Source: Thermodesulfobacteriales bacterium
GTDB lineage: Bacteria; Desulfobacterota; Thermodesulfobacteria; Thermodesulfobacteriales; Thermodesulfatatoraceae
Direction of reading: 5' to 3'
NCBI GenBank assembly: GCA_026988575.1
Contig: JALSKZ010000076.1
Coordinates: 1 to 33,067, forward strand
DNA: 33,067 nt
Program-made: the position numbers and the translations under genes
Notes under the pieces: model-generated
What the model was told of the DNA's origin: nothing
The model's input: the letters and a program-made list of their open reading frames with translations, nothing else
The model's database searches: none
Part shown: piece by piece, positions 24,674 to 32,268 of the stretch
Numbering within the stretch: position 1 is the stretch's first letter
Layout: every line of letters begins with the position of its first letter

Positions 24674-25129
24674 TTATTTTATGCGCCCTTTGTACCGGCG
24701 CCTTAACTCGCGCTCTATGTCTCGACGGCGAAGTGTCTCCCGCCGGTCATAAAGCTTTTTACCCTTGGCCAAAGCCAACTCCACCTTGGCCTTGCCGTCT
24801 CGAAAATAAACCCGCAAAGGAATTAAAGTATAACCTCTCTGTTGAACCTTGCCAAGCAACCGCCTTATTTCCTGCTTCTTGAGTAGGAGCTTGCGTGTGC
24901 GCGTGGGATCCAAAAACTGGGCTTCTCGACTAAAAGGATAAGGACTGATATGCATGTTGTAAAGATATACCTCGCCGTCTTTTATACGGGCAAAACTGTC
25001 CGAAAGATTAGCCCGCCCCAGACGCAACGATTTCACCTCTGGCCCAAGGAGGGCCATACCTGCTTCGATAGTCTCTTCTATATGATAAAGATGCCTGGCC
25101 TTCTTATTGGTGGTTACCGTTTTTTCCAT
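24674..25129 (-). CDS. smpB: SsrA-binding protein SmpB
   Basis: A 151-residue beta-barrel RNA-binding protein that loads tmRNA into stalled ribosomes. Family motifs are NKKARHLYHIEETIEAGM, LLGPEVKSLRLGRANLSDSF, YLYNMHISPYPF, RTRKLLLKKQEIRRL and the C-terminal LALAKGKKLYDRRE with a basic tail that enters the mRNA channel. Length and order are normal. It is directly upstream of ssrA on the same strand, so the two may be co-expressed. Confidence 0.96.
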   Translation of the reverse strand: MEKTVTTNKKARHLYHIEETIEAGMALLGPEVKSLRLGRANLSDSFARIKDGEVYLYNMHISPYPFSREAQFLDPTRTRKLLLKKQEIRRLLGKVQQRGYTLIPLRVYFRDGKAKVELALAKGKKLYDRRETLRRRDIERELRRRYKGRIK

Positions 25130-25391
25130 AAGATATCAGCTCCTAAAGCACACTCTCTAGCTTATCTGAAAAATCTTTTTGTCTTTGTTATGGGGCTTCA
25201 CAAGCCAAACAAATAATTAGTTTACCCCTTTTCTGACACTATCAAGGGGAGCATCTTAATACACAAATCTTCCTGGTAAGGCAGGGATGCCCTCCATGAC
25301 CAAAAAGGATATCCGCTCACCATGATAAAGTTAAATATCAGCTGTTTTGTAGTTCAAAACAATATAATAATAATTTATCCTAAAAACCACT
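25130..25391. other. Intergenic region upstream of smpB
   Basis: 262 bp with no protein-like frame. It contains CCCCTT...AAGGGG (about 25225-25253), an imperfect hairpin, and AT-rich stretches suitable for the smpB promoter. Confidence 0.45.
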
Positions 25392-26138
25392 TCATTTAGA
25401 GGGGAGATAATCGGGTCTACAATTAAAGATAGCGTGAAAAATATTCCCCTTAAATTTAGGGTTTACCGGGTATAAAACTTCTTCCAGAAAACGTTCCATT
25501 TTGACCCGTCGGGTATCTTTGCTAAGGGGACAAGGGTTAGGCAAAACAGGCATTTTCTCTCTCTGAGCAAAGGCGTGAATAAGATCTTTATCCACAAAGA
25601 CCAAGGGTCTGATGAGATCAATTTTGCCTTTGAACATCTCTTGTTTGGGAAGCAGGGTGGAAAGTTCACCGTGATAACACATATTCAGAAAAAAGGTAAC
25701 AATCAGATCGTCTTTGTGGTGCCCAAAGGCAATCTTGTTAAAACCATGCTCACCAGCTAGCCTAAAAAGGTGTTTTCGGCGGTGCCAGGAACACACAAAA
25801 CAGGGAGAAATATTTCTCTTGGAGGCCTCTAACGCCTGTGGGCCACAGTCGGTACGTTTAAAAATATAAGGCACTTTTAACTCTTCACAAAAATTCTTGA
25901 GCTTAACTAGAGATTCTTGATAGATATCGTCTTCGCCAAACCCCATATCCAAATGTATGGCCACCAGCTCCCAGGGAAAAGGGGTCTTGCGCCGCCAAAG
26001 GGCCAAAAAATATAAGAGCACCAGGCTATCTTCACCCCCTGACACGGCCACCAGCACCCGATCGCCTTGTTCCAATAGTTCGTAACGATGAATGGCTCGA
26101 CCAATCAGTCGCTTTAGTCGCGGAAACGGATTTCCCAT
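25392..26138 (-). CDS. ttcA: TtcA-like tRNA 2-thiocytidine synthetase / PP-loop ATPase
   Basis: 248 residues. The PP-loop SGGEDS at residues 33-38 binds ATP. C113 and C116 (SPCFVC) with C203 (NPCPLS) match the three cluster cysteines of TtcA, which holds a [4Fe-4S] cluster and thiolates C32 of tRNA. KIAFGHHKDD (about 135-144) and LIRPLVFVDK are further family motifs. TtuA-like relatives carry extra zinc fingers that are absent here. The substrate is inferred from the family; the symbol is assigned with reservation. Its ATG diverges from the UvrD-like gene across 95 bp. Confidence 0.83.
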   Translation of the reverse strand: MGNPFPRLKRLIGRAIHRYELLEQGDRVLVAVSGGEDSLVLLYFLALWRRKTPFPWELVAIHLDMGFGEDDIYQESLVKLKNFCEELKVPYIFKRTDCGPQALEASKRNISPCFVCSWHRRKHLFRLAGEHGFNKIAFGHHKDDLIVTFFLNMCYHGELSTLLPKQEMFKGKIDLIRPLVFVDKDLIHAFAQREKMPVLPNPCPLSKDTRRVKMERFLEEVLYPVNPKFKGNIFHAIFNCRPDYLPSK

Positions 26139-26233
26139 AAATTTTTCTCTCAGAATAAAAAGTTTGTCATAGCTATGGTTCTAGTAAAAGTCTTTATAAA
26201 ACACAGTTTGGCGTTTAGAATAACCGCCACGGC

Positions 26234-27784
26234 ATGATATACAAGATAGGTAGCTTAAAACTCACTCCAGAGCAGTACAAGGCCGCGACCAATCCTGGCC
26301 ACACGTTAGTTGTAGCTGGCCCAGGGACAGGAAAGACCCGTACCCTACTTGCCAGGGCCTTATATCTATTGGAGCAGGACATACCCCCTGAGAAGATCAT
26401 CATCCTCACCTTTACCGTAAAAACGGCCCAAGAACTTAGGCAACGCCTTCAAGAGTTAGGAGCGCAAGCGCGGGTAGATACCTTCCATGCCTTGGCCTAC
26501 GACCTTTGCCGCAGCCAAGGACTAAAAATAAAACTCCTGGAAGAGCGAGAAAAGACAGCACTTTTGGCCCAAATTCTCAAATATTTAGGCCAAAATCCCC
26601 GTCAGGCCTCAAAAATAGCAGAAAGGGTCTCTTTTTCCCCCCCACTTGAAGGGACCCAAAAAATCTACTCCCTTTATCGAGACACCTTAAAGAGTGAAGG
26701 CCTATGGGATTACGAACGTCTCCTAGAAGAAGGAAAAAATCACCCTTTAACGCAGCAGGATCTGCACTTACTCATAGACGAGTTTCAAGACCTAAACCGG
26801 GGCCTGATACAATTTTTGGTCTCCTTCCCCAAAGCCACTTATTTTTTGGTGGGGGATCCGGCCCAGGCCATATATGGGTTTAGGGGAGGAGACCCTTACC
26901 TGGTGCGCACCTTCATCGCTCCCCTCCCGGGGATAAAAATATTTTCTCTTTCAGAGAGTTTTCGCCTACCAGAGGAGGTCTTAAAGAGGTCAGAGACCTT
27001 ACGCCAGCGTCTTTATGGAGAAAGGCCTCTCTTTACCAAAATAAAAGGCGGTAAGGTAGCAGGATTTGCGTGTGCCCATAAAGACGCCGAGGCCCAAAAG
27101 ATAGTAGAGCTTGTAGAAGAAAAACTCGGTACTTTTCAGATGGAGCGAGCCCGAGGGGATACACAGAGTCCATCGGACCTAGCAGTCTTGTTTCGGGTGA
27201 GGGCCCTCATGACCCCGGTGGCGGAAAAACTGCAGCAGAGAGGAATTCCCCTAAAGATTCCCGGCCAAAAAGTCTCTTCGCTTGCCGAACACCTTACCCA
27301 ATGGGCCAAAGGACTAAAGACTATTCCCACGGAAGGATCCCTAGCGCAGGAATTAGCGGTTTTCCCCGCTTCTCTGCGCAACCTAATTAAAGGCATAGTC
27401 CAGTCTTGTACAGACTTAGAACATCTGCAATTTACTCTTTCCCTAATAAACGATTTAGATTTACTAGACCTCACCCACGATGCTGTCTCTTTACTCACCA
27501 TCCACGAAGCCAAAGGGCTTGAATTCCCCGTGGTTATTTTAGCCGGTGCCGAAGAAGGTCTATTACCCTTTAATCTTATGCCCGAGGTCAACGAAGACGA
27601 AGAAAAACGACTGGCCTATGTGGGCATTACCCGGGCAAGCAAGGCCTTTTATTTCACCTGGGCACAGAAACGTTTTGTCTATGGCCAAAAACTTCCGGGA
27701 GAGATAAGCCGTTTTTTCAAGTCCTTTCCCCAAAAACCCCTTGTCCCTAAAAAACCCAGAAAACGACAGATGTCTCTGTTTTAG
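26234..27784 (+). CDS. Compact UvrD/Rep-like superfamily 1 helicase
   Basis: 516 residues, short for UvrD/Rep (about 650-750). Motif I is VVAGPGTGKT (about residues 28-37), motif Ia ILTFTVKTAQEL, motif II LLIDEFQD, motif III VGDPAQAIYGFRGG, motif IV-like LSESFRL, motif V LLTIHEAKGLEFPVVILAGA and motif VI LAYVGITRASKAFYF. All helicase motifs are present, so it should be an active 3'-to-5' ATPase/helicase. The 1B and 2B insertions are reduced. It ends in a basic tail (KKPRKRQMSLF) whose last residues resemble a beta-clamp-binding motif. ATG 26234; no strong Shine-Dalgarno. Role in repair or replication is by family only. Confidence 0.88.
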   Translation: MIYKIGSLKLTPEQYKAATNPGHTLVVAGPGTGKTRTLLARALYLLEQDIPPEKIIILTFTVKTAQELRQRLQELGAQARVDTFHALAYDLCRSQGLKIKLLEEREKTALLAQILKYLGQNPRQASKIAERVSFSPPLEGTQKIYSLYRDTLKSEGLWDYERLLEEGKNHPLTQQDLHLLIDEFQDLNRGLIQFLVSFPKATYFLVGDPAQAIYGFRGGDPYLVRTFIAPLPGIKIFSLSESFRLPEEVLKRSETLRQRLYGERPLFTKIKGGKVAGFACAHKDAEAQKIVELVEEKLGTFQMERARGDTQSPSDLAVLFRVRALMTPVAEKLQQRGIPLKIPGQKVSSLAEHLTQWAKGLKTIPTEGSLAQELAVFPASLRNLIKGIVQSCTDLEHLQFTLSLINDLDLLDLTHDAVSLLTIHEAKGLEFPVVILAGAEEGLLPFNLMPEVNEDEEKRLAYVGITRASKAFYFTWAQKRFVYGQKLPGEISRFFKSFPQKPLVPKKPRKRQMSLF

Positions 27785-28046
27785 TTGTATCTTTAAGTTA
27801 CAGTCGTATACTAAAAGATACACTTTGACAGAACAAACTATAATGCTGTTTTTTAGCCTTACGTGTAGTATAAAGATTACAAAAGAAGCCCTCTAAAGGC
27901 TTAAGATTTGGTTAAAAGCGCTTCCCACAAACCTATAGACCTCCTAAGACTTAACGGAAACAGGCATCACCCCATATTGGCACGCCTTATGCATTCATTT
28001 AAAAGACAAAAAGATTAAGGAAACTCTCGAGGAGGAAATAAGATGA
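27785..28046. other. Intergenic region with inverted repeats before tRNA-Cys
   Basis: It holds TGTATCTTT (27786-27794) with its complement AAAGATACA (27814-27822), a weak AAGCC/GGCTT hairpin at about 27889-27905, and a sigma54-type promoter. No terminator with a proper T-run follows the helicase gene. Confidence 0.5.
27977..27993 (+). promoter_or_regulatory. Sigma54-type promoter upstream of tRNA-Cys
   Basis: TTGGCACGCCTTATGCA has the -24 GG (27979-27980) and -12 GC (27991-27992) exactly 10 nt apart, and seven matches at the -24 element (TGGCACG). Transcription would start near 28004. AGGAGG (28030-28035) and ATG 28043 follow at ideal spacing, though the ATG leads into a tRNA gene. Confidence 0.65.
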
Positions 28047-28122
28047 GGCGGCGTAGCCAAGTGGTCAAGGCGACGGTCTGCAAAACCGTTATCCCCAGGT
28101 TCAAATCCTGGCGCCGCCTCCA
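28047..28122 (+). tRNA. tRNA-Cys (anticodon GCA)
   Basis: Acceptor GGCGGCG pairs with CGCCGCC; the anticodon stem ACGGT/ACCGT closes loop CTGCAAA with anticodon GCA; the T arm is CCAGG-TTCAAAT-CCTGG; discriminator T and encoded CCA (28120-28122). It begins 4 nt after a Shine-Dalgarno-preceded ATG and ends 13 nt before the DUF2156 gene. Confidence 0.96.
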
Positions 28123-28135
28123 TATGGTAGGAGCC

Positions 28136-29071
28136 ATGAATATACCTCAATTTCCCCAATTTAAGGACCTAAGCTTGGAAGATAAGAAACTATTAGTACC
28201 TTTATTTCACGAAATGAAACCGGAAATTTCTGATTGTAACTTTACCAACCTGTTTATGTGGCAAGATTTCTATCAAATAAAAATTACTCGTCATCGAGAA
28301 AATATATGTTTATTTGCCTCTGCCGATAATACACCTGAGAGACAATTCTTTTTTGCTCCTCTTGGTCATCATGAAATAAAAGAAACTATTGCTGACCTTT
28401 TTGAGTTTCTACAAGACAACAACTGTCAACCTATTATCAGACGTGTCTCTGAACAGTTTATTAAGCAACACGCTTCAGAATTGTCTTGCTTTAAAGTAGT
28501 ACAAGATCCTGACATCTCCGATTATATTTATAGAACAGAAGATCTGATACAATTAAAAGGTCGAAGATATCACGGACAACGCAATTTTATATCGCGTTTT
28601 AAAAAGAAATATTCTTACACCATAGAAGAGATTACCTCAGAAAATGCACCCGAATGTATAGAATTTTGCCGTCAATGGTTAGCCAAAAAGATTGAGCGTT
28701 TTCAAGAGTTAAATATGCCCCCAGAGGCTTACGTGTTTTTAAAGGCTGAGGTTGCGGCTACTAATAAGGTACTAAAACACTGGTCTGTATTGGACGTACG
28801 GGGCATGCTTATCCGAATTGACGGCAAAATTGCTGGCCTTAGTATAGGCGAACTCCTAAACCCAGAAATTGCTGTTATACATGTAGAAAAATGTGACCAC
28901 ACCTATTTAGGCATCAGCCAATTTATTTGTCAGGAGTTTTGTAAACGTTTTTGGGCCTTTTGTAAATACATTAACCGGATGGAAGACCTAGGCCTAGAAA
29001 CTCTACGTAAAGCCAAGATGGCCCTAGGTCCCCATCACATGGGACTCAAGTACAACATTATGCCGCTATGA
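28136..29071 (+). CDS. DUF2156 protein (MprF C-terminal-domain-like acyltransferase)
   Basis: About 311 residues. It resembles the DUF2156 family, related to the soluble C-terminal domain of phosphatidylglycerol lysyltransferase MprF, a double-GNAT fold that uses aminoacyl-tRNA. Typical stretches are SDCNFTNLFMWQDFYQIKI at the N-terminus, GRRYHGQRNFISRFKKKY in the middle, and YINRMEDLGLETLRKAKMAL at the C-terminus. There is no membrane domain. The frame is open up to ATG 28043 through the tRNA gene; I chose ATG 28136 because AGGAG is just before it and the 31-residue extension would be encoded by tRNA. Its stop overlaps the dapF start (ATGA). Substrate unknown; next genes make lysine. Confidence 0.85.
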   Translation: MNIPQFPQFKDLSLEDKKLLVPLFHEMKPEISDCNFTNLFMWQDFYQIKITRHRENICLFASADNTPERQFFFAPLGHHEIKETIADLFEFLQDNNCQPIIRRVSEQFIKQHASELSCFKVVQDPDISDYIYRTEDLIQLKGRRYHGQRNFISRFKKKYSYTIEEITSENAPECIEFCRQWLAKKIERFQELNMPPEAYVFLKAEVAATNKVLKHWSVLDVRGMLIRIDGKIAGLSIGELLNPEIAVIHVEKCDHTYLGISQFICQEFCKRFWAFCKYINRMEDLGLETLRKAKMALGPHHMGLKYNIMPL

Positions 29072-30330
29072 CCAAAAGAGATCTTTTACCCTTTACCAAG
29101 TATAGTGCCCTGGGCAACAATTTTTGCCTAATCGACGAGACCGAAGGACTTATAATCCCTGAGGAACTAAAGCCATTTTTTGCTCAGGAATATGCTAACA
29201 CTCAATATGGCATAGGGTGTGACAGTATACTTTTTATACAAACTCCCGGGGTAGACACCTTCAGCGAACTGGAAAAACGTTTTGGTAAGATATGGCAAGG
29301 GCAAGGGATTTATAACCAAATGAGGGCCCTTATTGCGGAAAATACCGGCCAGGCCCAAACCATTATGCGCATCTTTGAGCCCTGTGGACAAGAATCTGCC
29401 ATGTGTGGCAACGGCATCCGCTGCCTGGCAGACTACCTGTGCCGCAAATGGGGCCTTGAAGAAGTTTCTATCTTGGCCGAGATTACCACGGCACACCCTC
29501 GCTTGTATAAAGTCAAAAAAGTAAGTCCCGAGGGATATTATGCCCTCAAACTGGAAGAACCAGGTCCTCTTCCCTCTCAGTTTAAAGGCCCCCGTTACGA
29601 TCTCTATGCCAAGCCCTTGGGAAGTTTTGCCCATGTACTAGACTTACAGATAGATAAATCGATATTGGGGGTATGGGCAGCTAAGAGGCTACGGGCCTTT
29701 ACGATATATACCGGAGAACCCCATTTAGTATGCTTTACCGCTTCCTTAGAAAAAATACGCCAAAAATTAGACCTACCGCGACATCAATTTACAGATTTCT
29801 TTAAGCGTTCAGAACAATACCGTACCGGTATACTACAGGCCTTGGGTCACTATTTAAACGATCGTGATCCTTTAAGCCCCTATCTAGGTCTAGTAAATCA
29901 GTCTGAAGGGATAAACGTGAACATTGCTGAGGTAGATCCAGAAAACCGCCTCATCTATATGCGTGTTTACGAAAGAGGAATATGGCGCAAAACTTTGGCC
30001 TGCGGCACCGGGGCCATTGCGGTAGCGTCTCTAGCCCTTATGCTGGGCTTGGTCGAAGGGCACCAGGTCAAGGTATTGCCTGAGGGATCCTTTTATCAAA
30101 ATTCTGGCTCTGAGCTTACGCCGGCCTTTGTGCGTCATTGTGGCCATTTAGAGGTCCTGCACCAGGGACAAAATTGGTTTCTAATCGGCCCTGTAGAAGA
30201 AATTTATCGTGGACATATCCCTTACTGGAAAGAAAAGTTAAACAACAGGAGACTACAGAGCAAAATCTATGCTAACCCTAAAAAAGCCTCTAAAACCCAT
30301 AGTGATTTACAAAAACGCCTGGCTGCTTGA
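29068..30330 (+). CDS. dapF: Diaminopimelate epimerase, long divergent form
   Basis: 420 residues against about 275 for the family. Both catalytic cysteines are in place: C113 in AMCGNGIRC and C312 in ACGTGAIA. The N-terminal substrate loop reads SALGNNF (usual GLGNDF). Extra sequence lies at about residues 60-98, 225-280 and after 385. The usual ERGxGET-x-ACGTGA stretch reads ERGIWRKTLACGTGA, one residue longer, with the GE pair replaced. It converts LL- to meso-diaminopimelate for lysine and cell wall. It overlaps lysA by 62 bp and the DUF2156 gene by 4 bp, so the three are one operon. Function is very likely; specificity is worth testing. Confidence 0.88.
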   Translation: MTKRDLLPFTKYSALGNNFCLIDETEGLIIPEELKPFFAQEYANTQYGIGCDSILFIQTPGVDTFSELEKRFGKIWQGQGIYNQMRALIAENTGQAQTIMRIFEPCGQESAMCGNGIRCLADYLCRKWGLEEVSILAEITTAHPRLYKVKKVSPEGYYALKLEEPGPLPSQFKGPRYDLYAKPLGSFAHVLDLQIDKSILGVWAAKRLRAFTIYTGEPHLVCFTASLEKIRQKLDLPRHQFTDFFKRSEQYRTGILQALGHYLNDRDPLSPYLGLVNQSEGINVNIAEVDPENRLIYMRVYERGIWRKTLACGTGAIAVASLALMLGLVEGHQVKVLPEGSFYQNSGSELTPAFVRHCGHLEVLHQGQNWFLIGPVEEIYRGHIPYWKEKLNNRRLQSKIYANPKKASKTHSDLQKRLAA

Positions 30331-31621
30331 GGCCCCTGCCCTTCAACTACTGGCCGAAGAGTTTGGGACCCCCCTTTTTGTTTTTTGGGAAGAAAGGCTC
30401 TGGCAAAATGTAGCCGAGTTAAAAGAAGGTCTTGGTCTCTTGGAGAGTAATTTCCGCCTATTTTATGCCTGTAAGGCCAATGCCAACCTTTCTATTTTAC
30501 GCACGCTGCTAGAAGCCGGACTGGATTTGGAAGTAAACAGCGTGGGCGAATTATGGAAGGGCCTTAAGGCTGGCTATAAACCCCAACAAATTATTTTTAA
30601 CGGTGTAGGCAAGAGCGAAAGGGAATTAAAAGAGGCCATTTTACAGGGTATACACTGTATAAATGTAGATTCTCTGTCTGAATTGATGGACATCGTCCAT
30701 ATTGCCTCGCGATACCGCAAGGATGTACCTATTGCCTTGCGTTTAGTACCGGAGATAAAAGACGGCGGTCTTGAAGGCCTGGAAACAGGGCATAGTCAAA
30801 CCAAATTTGGTCTTCCCCCCTCGCAACTACCGGAAATTTGTAAAGTGCTCAAAGACCACCCCTACGTACACCTTAGCGGACTACATACCCATGTGGGATC
30901 CCAGCTGAGCAACCCTGTTTCTTACCGCCTGGCCTTAGAACGCCTCCTTGGCCTGCGTAAAGAACTGGAAAAGGCCCTAAAAACGGAGATAAAACACCTA
31001 AACCTCGGCGGCGGCCTACCTGTGGAATATAGACACGAGGCCTACCCCCAAAAGGCCCCCTGTCCGGGTCCAGATAAGAGTTTTGCCCAGAGTTTTGGTC
31101 CTAAAGAAATGGCCCTCGTCTTAAAAGATGTGGTACCTCAGGATATTGTCCTTTATTTTGAGCCAGGAAGACGCCTCGTAGGCAATACCGCCTTTTTATT
31201 AACTAGGGTAGTACGGAAAAAGACCATCTCTGCCCGTACAGCCCCGTGGTTAATATTAGATGCGGGTTTTAATGTCCTGCTAGAGGCCCTTTCTTACCGG
31301 TGGTATTTTCACCTGATCGCGGCCGAAAGGCCCCAGGCCCCACACAACACCGGCTATTTTGTGGCCGGACCCCTTTGTGATGGGGGAGACATATTCCCTA
31401 TACCCCACACAAACTGCCCCTTTTACCACCGCTTGCTCCCGGAAAACGTCGAAGAAGGAGAACTTCTGGCCTTTTTAGACACGGGGGCCTATACTCTGGA
31501 ACAGATGACCTATTATAACGGACGCTTACCCGCGGCCGCGGTACTCATTGATCGAAAAGGTCAAATAAGACTGATCCGCAAACGGGAAACAAGCCAGGCC
31601 CTTTGGGCTAATGACTTATAA
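30269..31621 (+). CDS. lysA: Diaminopimelate decarboxylase
   Basis: A 450-residue PLP enzyme that decarboxylates meso-diaminopimelate to lysine. The PLP lysine is in FYACKANANLSIL; other motifs are HTHVGSQL, LNLGGGLPVEY, FEPGRRLVGNT and GPLCDGGDIF (the usual CESxD variant), with TYYNGR at the C-terminus. The ATG 30269 lies inside dapF, giving a 62-bp overlap; GTG 30302 would reduce this to about 29 bp. A carboxynorspermidine decarboxylase relative is less likely because the neighbour is dapF. It converges on rsmG with 11 bp between stops. Confidence 0.92.
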   Translation: MLTLKKPLKPIVIYKNAWLLEAPALQLLAEEFGTPLFVFWEERLWQNVAELKEGLGLLESNFRLFYACKANANLSILRTLLEAGLDLEVNSVGELWKGLKAGYKPQQIIFNGVGKSERELKEAILQGIHCINVDSLSELMDIVHIASRYRKDVPIALRLVPEIKDGGLEGLETGHSQTKFGLPPSQLPEICKVLKDHPYVHLSGLHTHVGSQLSNPVSYRLALERLLGLRKELEKALKTEIKHLNLGGGLPVEYRHEAYPQKAPCPGPDKSFAQSFGPKEMALVLKDVVPQDIVLYFEPGRRLVGNTAFLLTRVVRKKTISARTAPWLILDAGFNVLLEALSYRWYFHLIAAERPQAPHNTGYFVAGPLCDGGDIFPIPHTNCPFYHRLLPENVEEGELLAFLDTGAYTLEQMTYYNGRLPAAAVLIDRKGQIRLIRKRETSQALWANDL

Positions 31622-31632
31622 GTAAGCTATCT

Positions 31633-32265
31633 TTAGGCTTGCCAGCACAGAAGCGGCGATTTACACCCAACAAGCTCCTTTTGCCCCTCAAAACGCAAGG
31701 GGATAGGCCCTTTGCCCCAAGGTTCGCAATCTTTACGCCATAAATAAAAGGCCTGGCCCCCAGGACGCAGACATTGGGCCGCATGAGAGGTAAATTTCGT
31801 AACCGCCCCGTACCCCCGAGCCAACACAATGTCAAAGGGCCCTGGCCAAGGATCTCTACCCAAATACAAAGTGTGTGCTTCTATACCTGACAGGCCTAGT
31901 TCCTTAATGATTTTTTGCATAAAAGACACCCGTTTAGGTAGGGCCTCCAGGAGTAGCATCTTCAATTCCGGACGCATTAATTTGACCAAGAAACCTGGTA
32001 TACCCGCCCCCGAACCCAAATCGGCACAATAAAAGGCCCCGCGCGGCAGATTTATAGCCAAAAATAAAGATTCTAGCACCTGGGTACGGACCCTTTCTTC
32101 GCGACTCTTTACGGCGGTAAGGTTTAAAAAGGAGGCCTTCTGCTCCAAGGCCTCCAAATAAAAGGTCATCTGCTCCCACGTCTCTGGATATAAACTAAAG
32201 TCAAGACCGGAAAGCCTCTTTAACAGCCAATCCCTGGCCTGGGCCCAAGACATATCTCTTTTCAT
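31633..32265 (-). CDS. rsmG: 16S rRNA (guanine527-N7)-methyltransferase RsmG
   Basis: A 210-residue SAM-dependent methyltransferase (GidB). Motif I is ADLGSGAGIPG at residues 81-91, and LLLEALPKRVSFM follows as the family's beta-2 motif. The N-terminal NLTAVKSREE (about 48-57) matches the typical NLTAI...E stretch of RsmG. It methylates G527 of 16S rRNA. It starts 3 bp after the pyrG stop, so it is probably co-transcribed with pyrG. Confidence 0.92.
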   Translation of the reverse strand: MKRDMSWAQARDWLLKRLSGLDFSLYPETWEQMTFYLEALEQKASFLNLTAVKSREERVRTQVLESLFLAINLPRGAFYCADLGSGAGIPGFLVKLMRPELKMLLLEALPKRVSFMQKIIKELGLSGIEAHTLYLGRDPWPGPFDIVLARGYGAVTKFTSHAAQCLRPGGQAFYLWRKDCEPWGKGPIPLRFEGQKELVGCKSPLLCWQA

Positions 32266-32268
32266 GTC

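Noticed and set aside
24502-24882. 126-residue plus-strand open frame
   Set aside because: It runs across the tmRNA 5' part and the antisense of smpB, both well supported.
27823-27842. TTGACA and TATAAT close together after the helicase gene
   Set aside because: The two boxes are separated by only 8 nt, too short for a sigma70 promoter.
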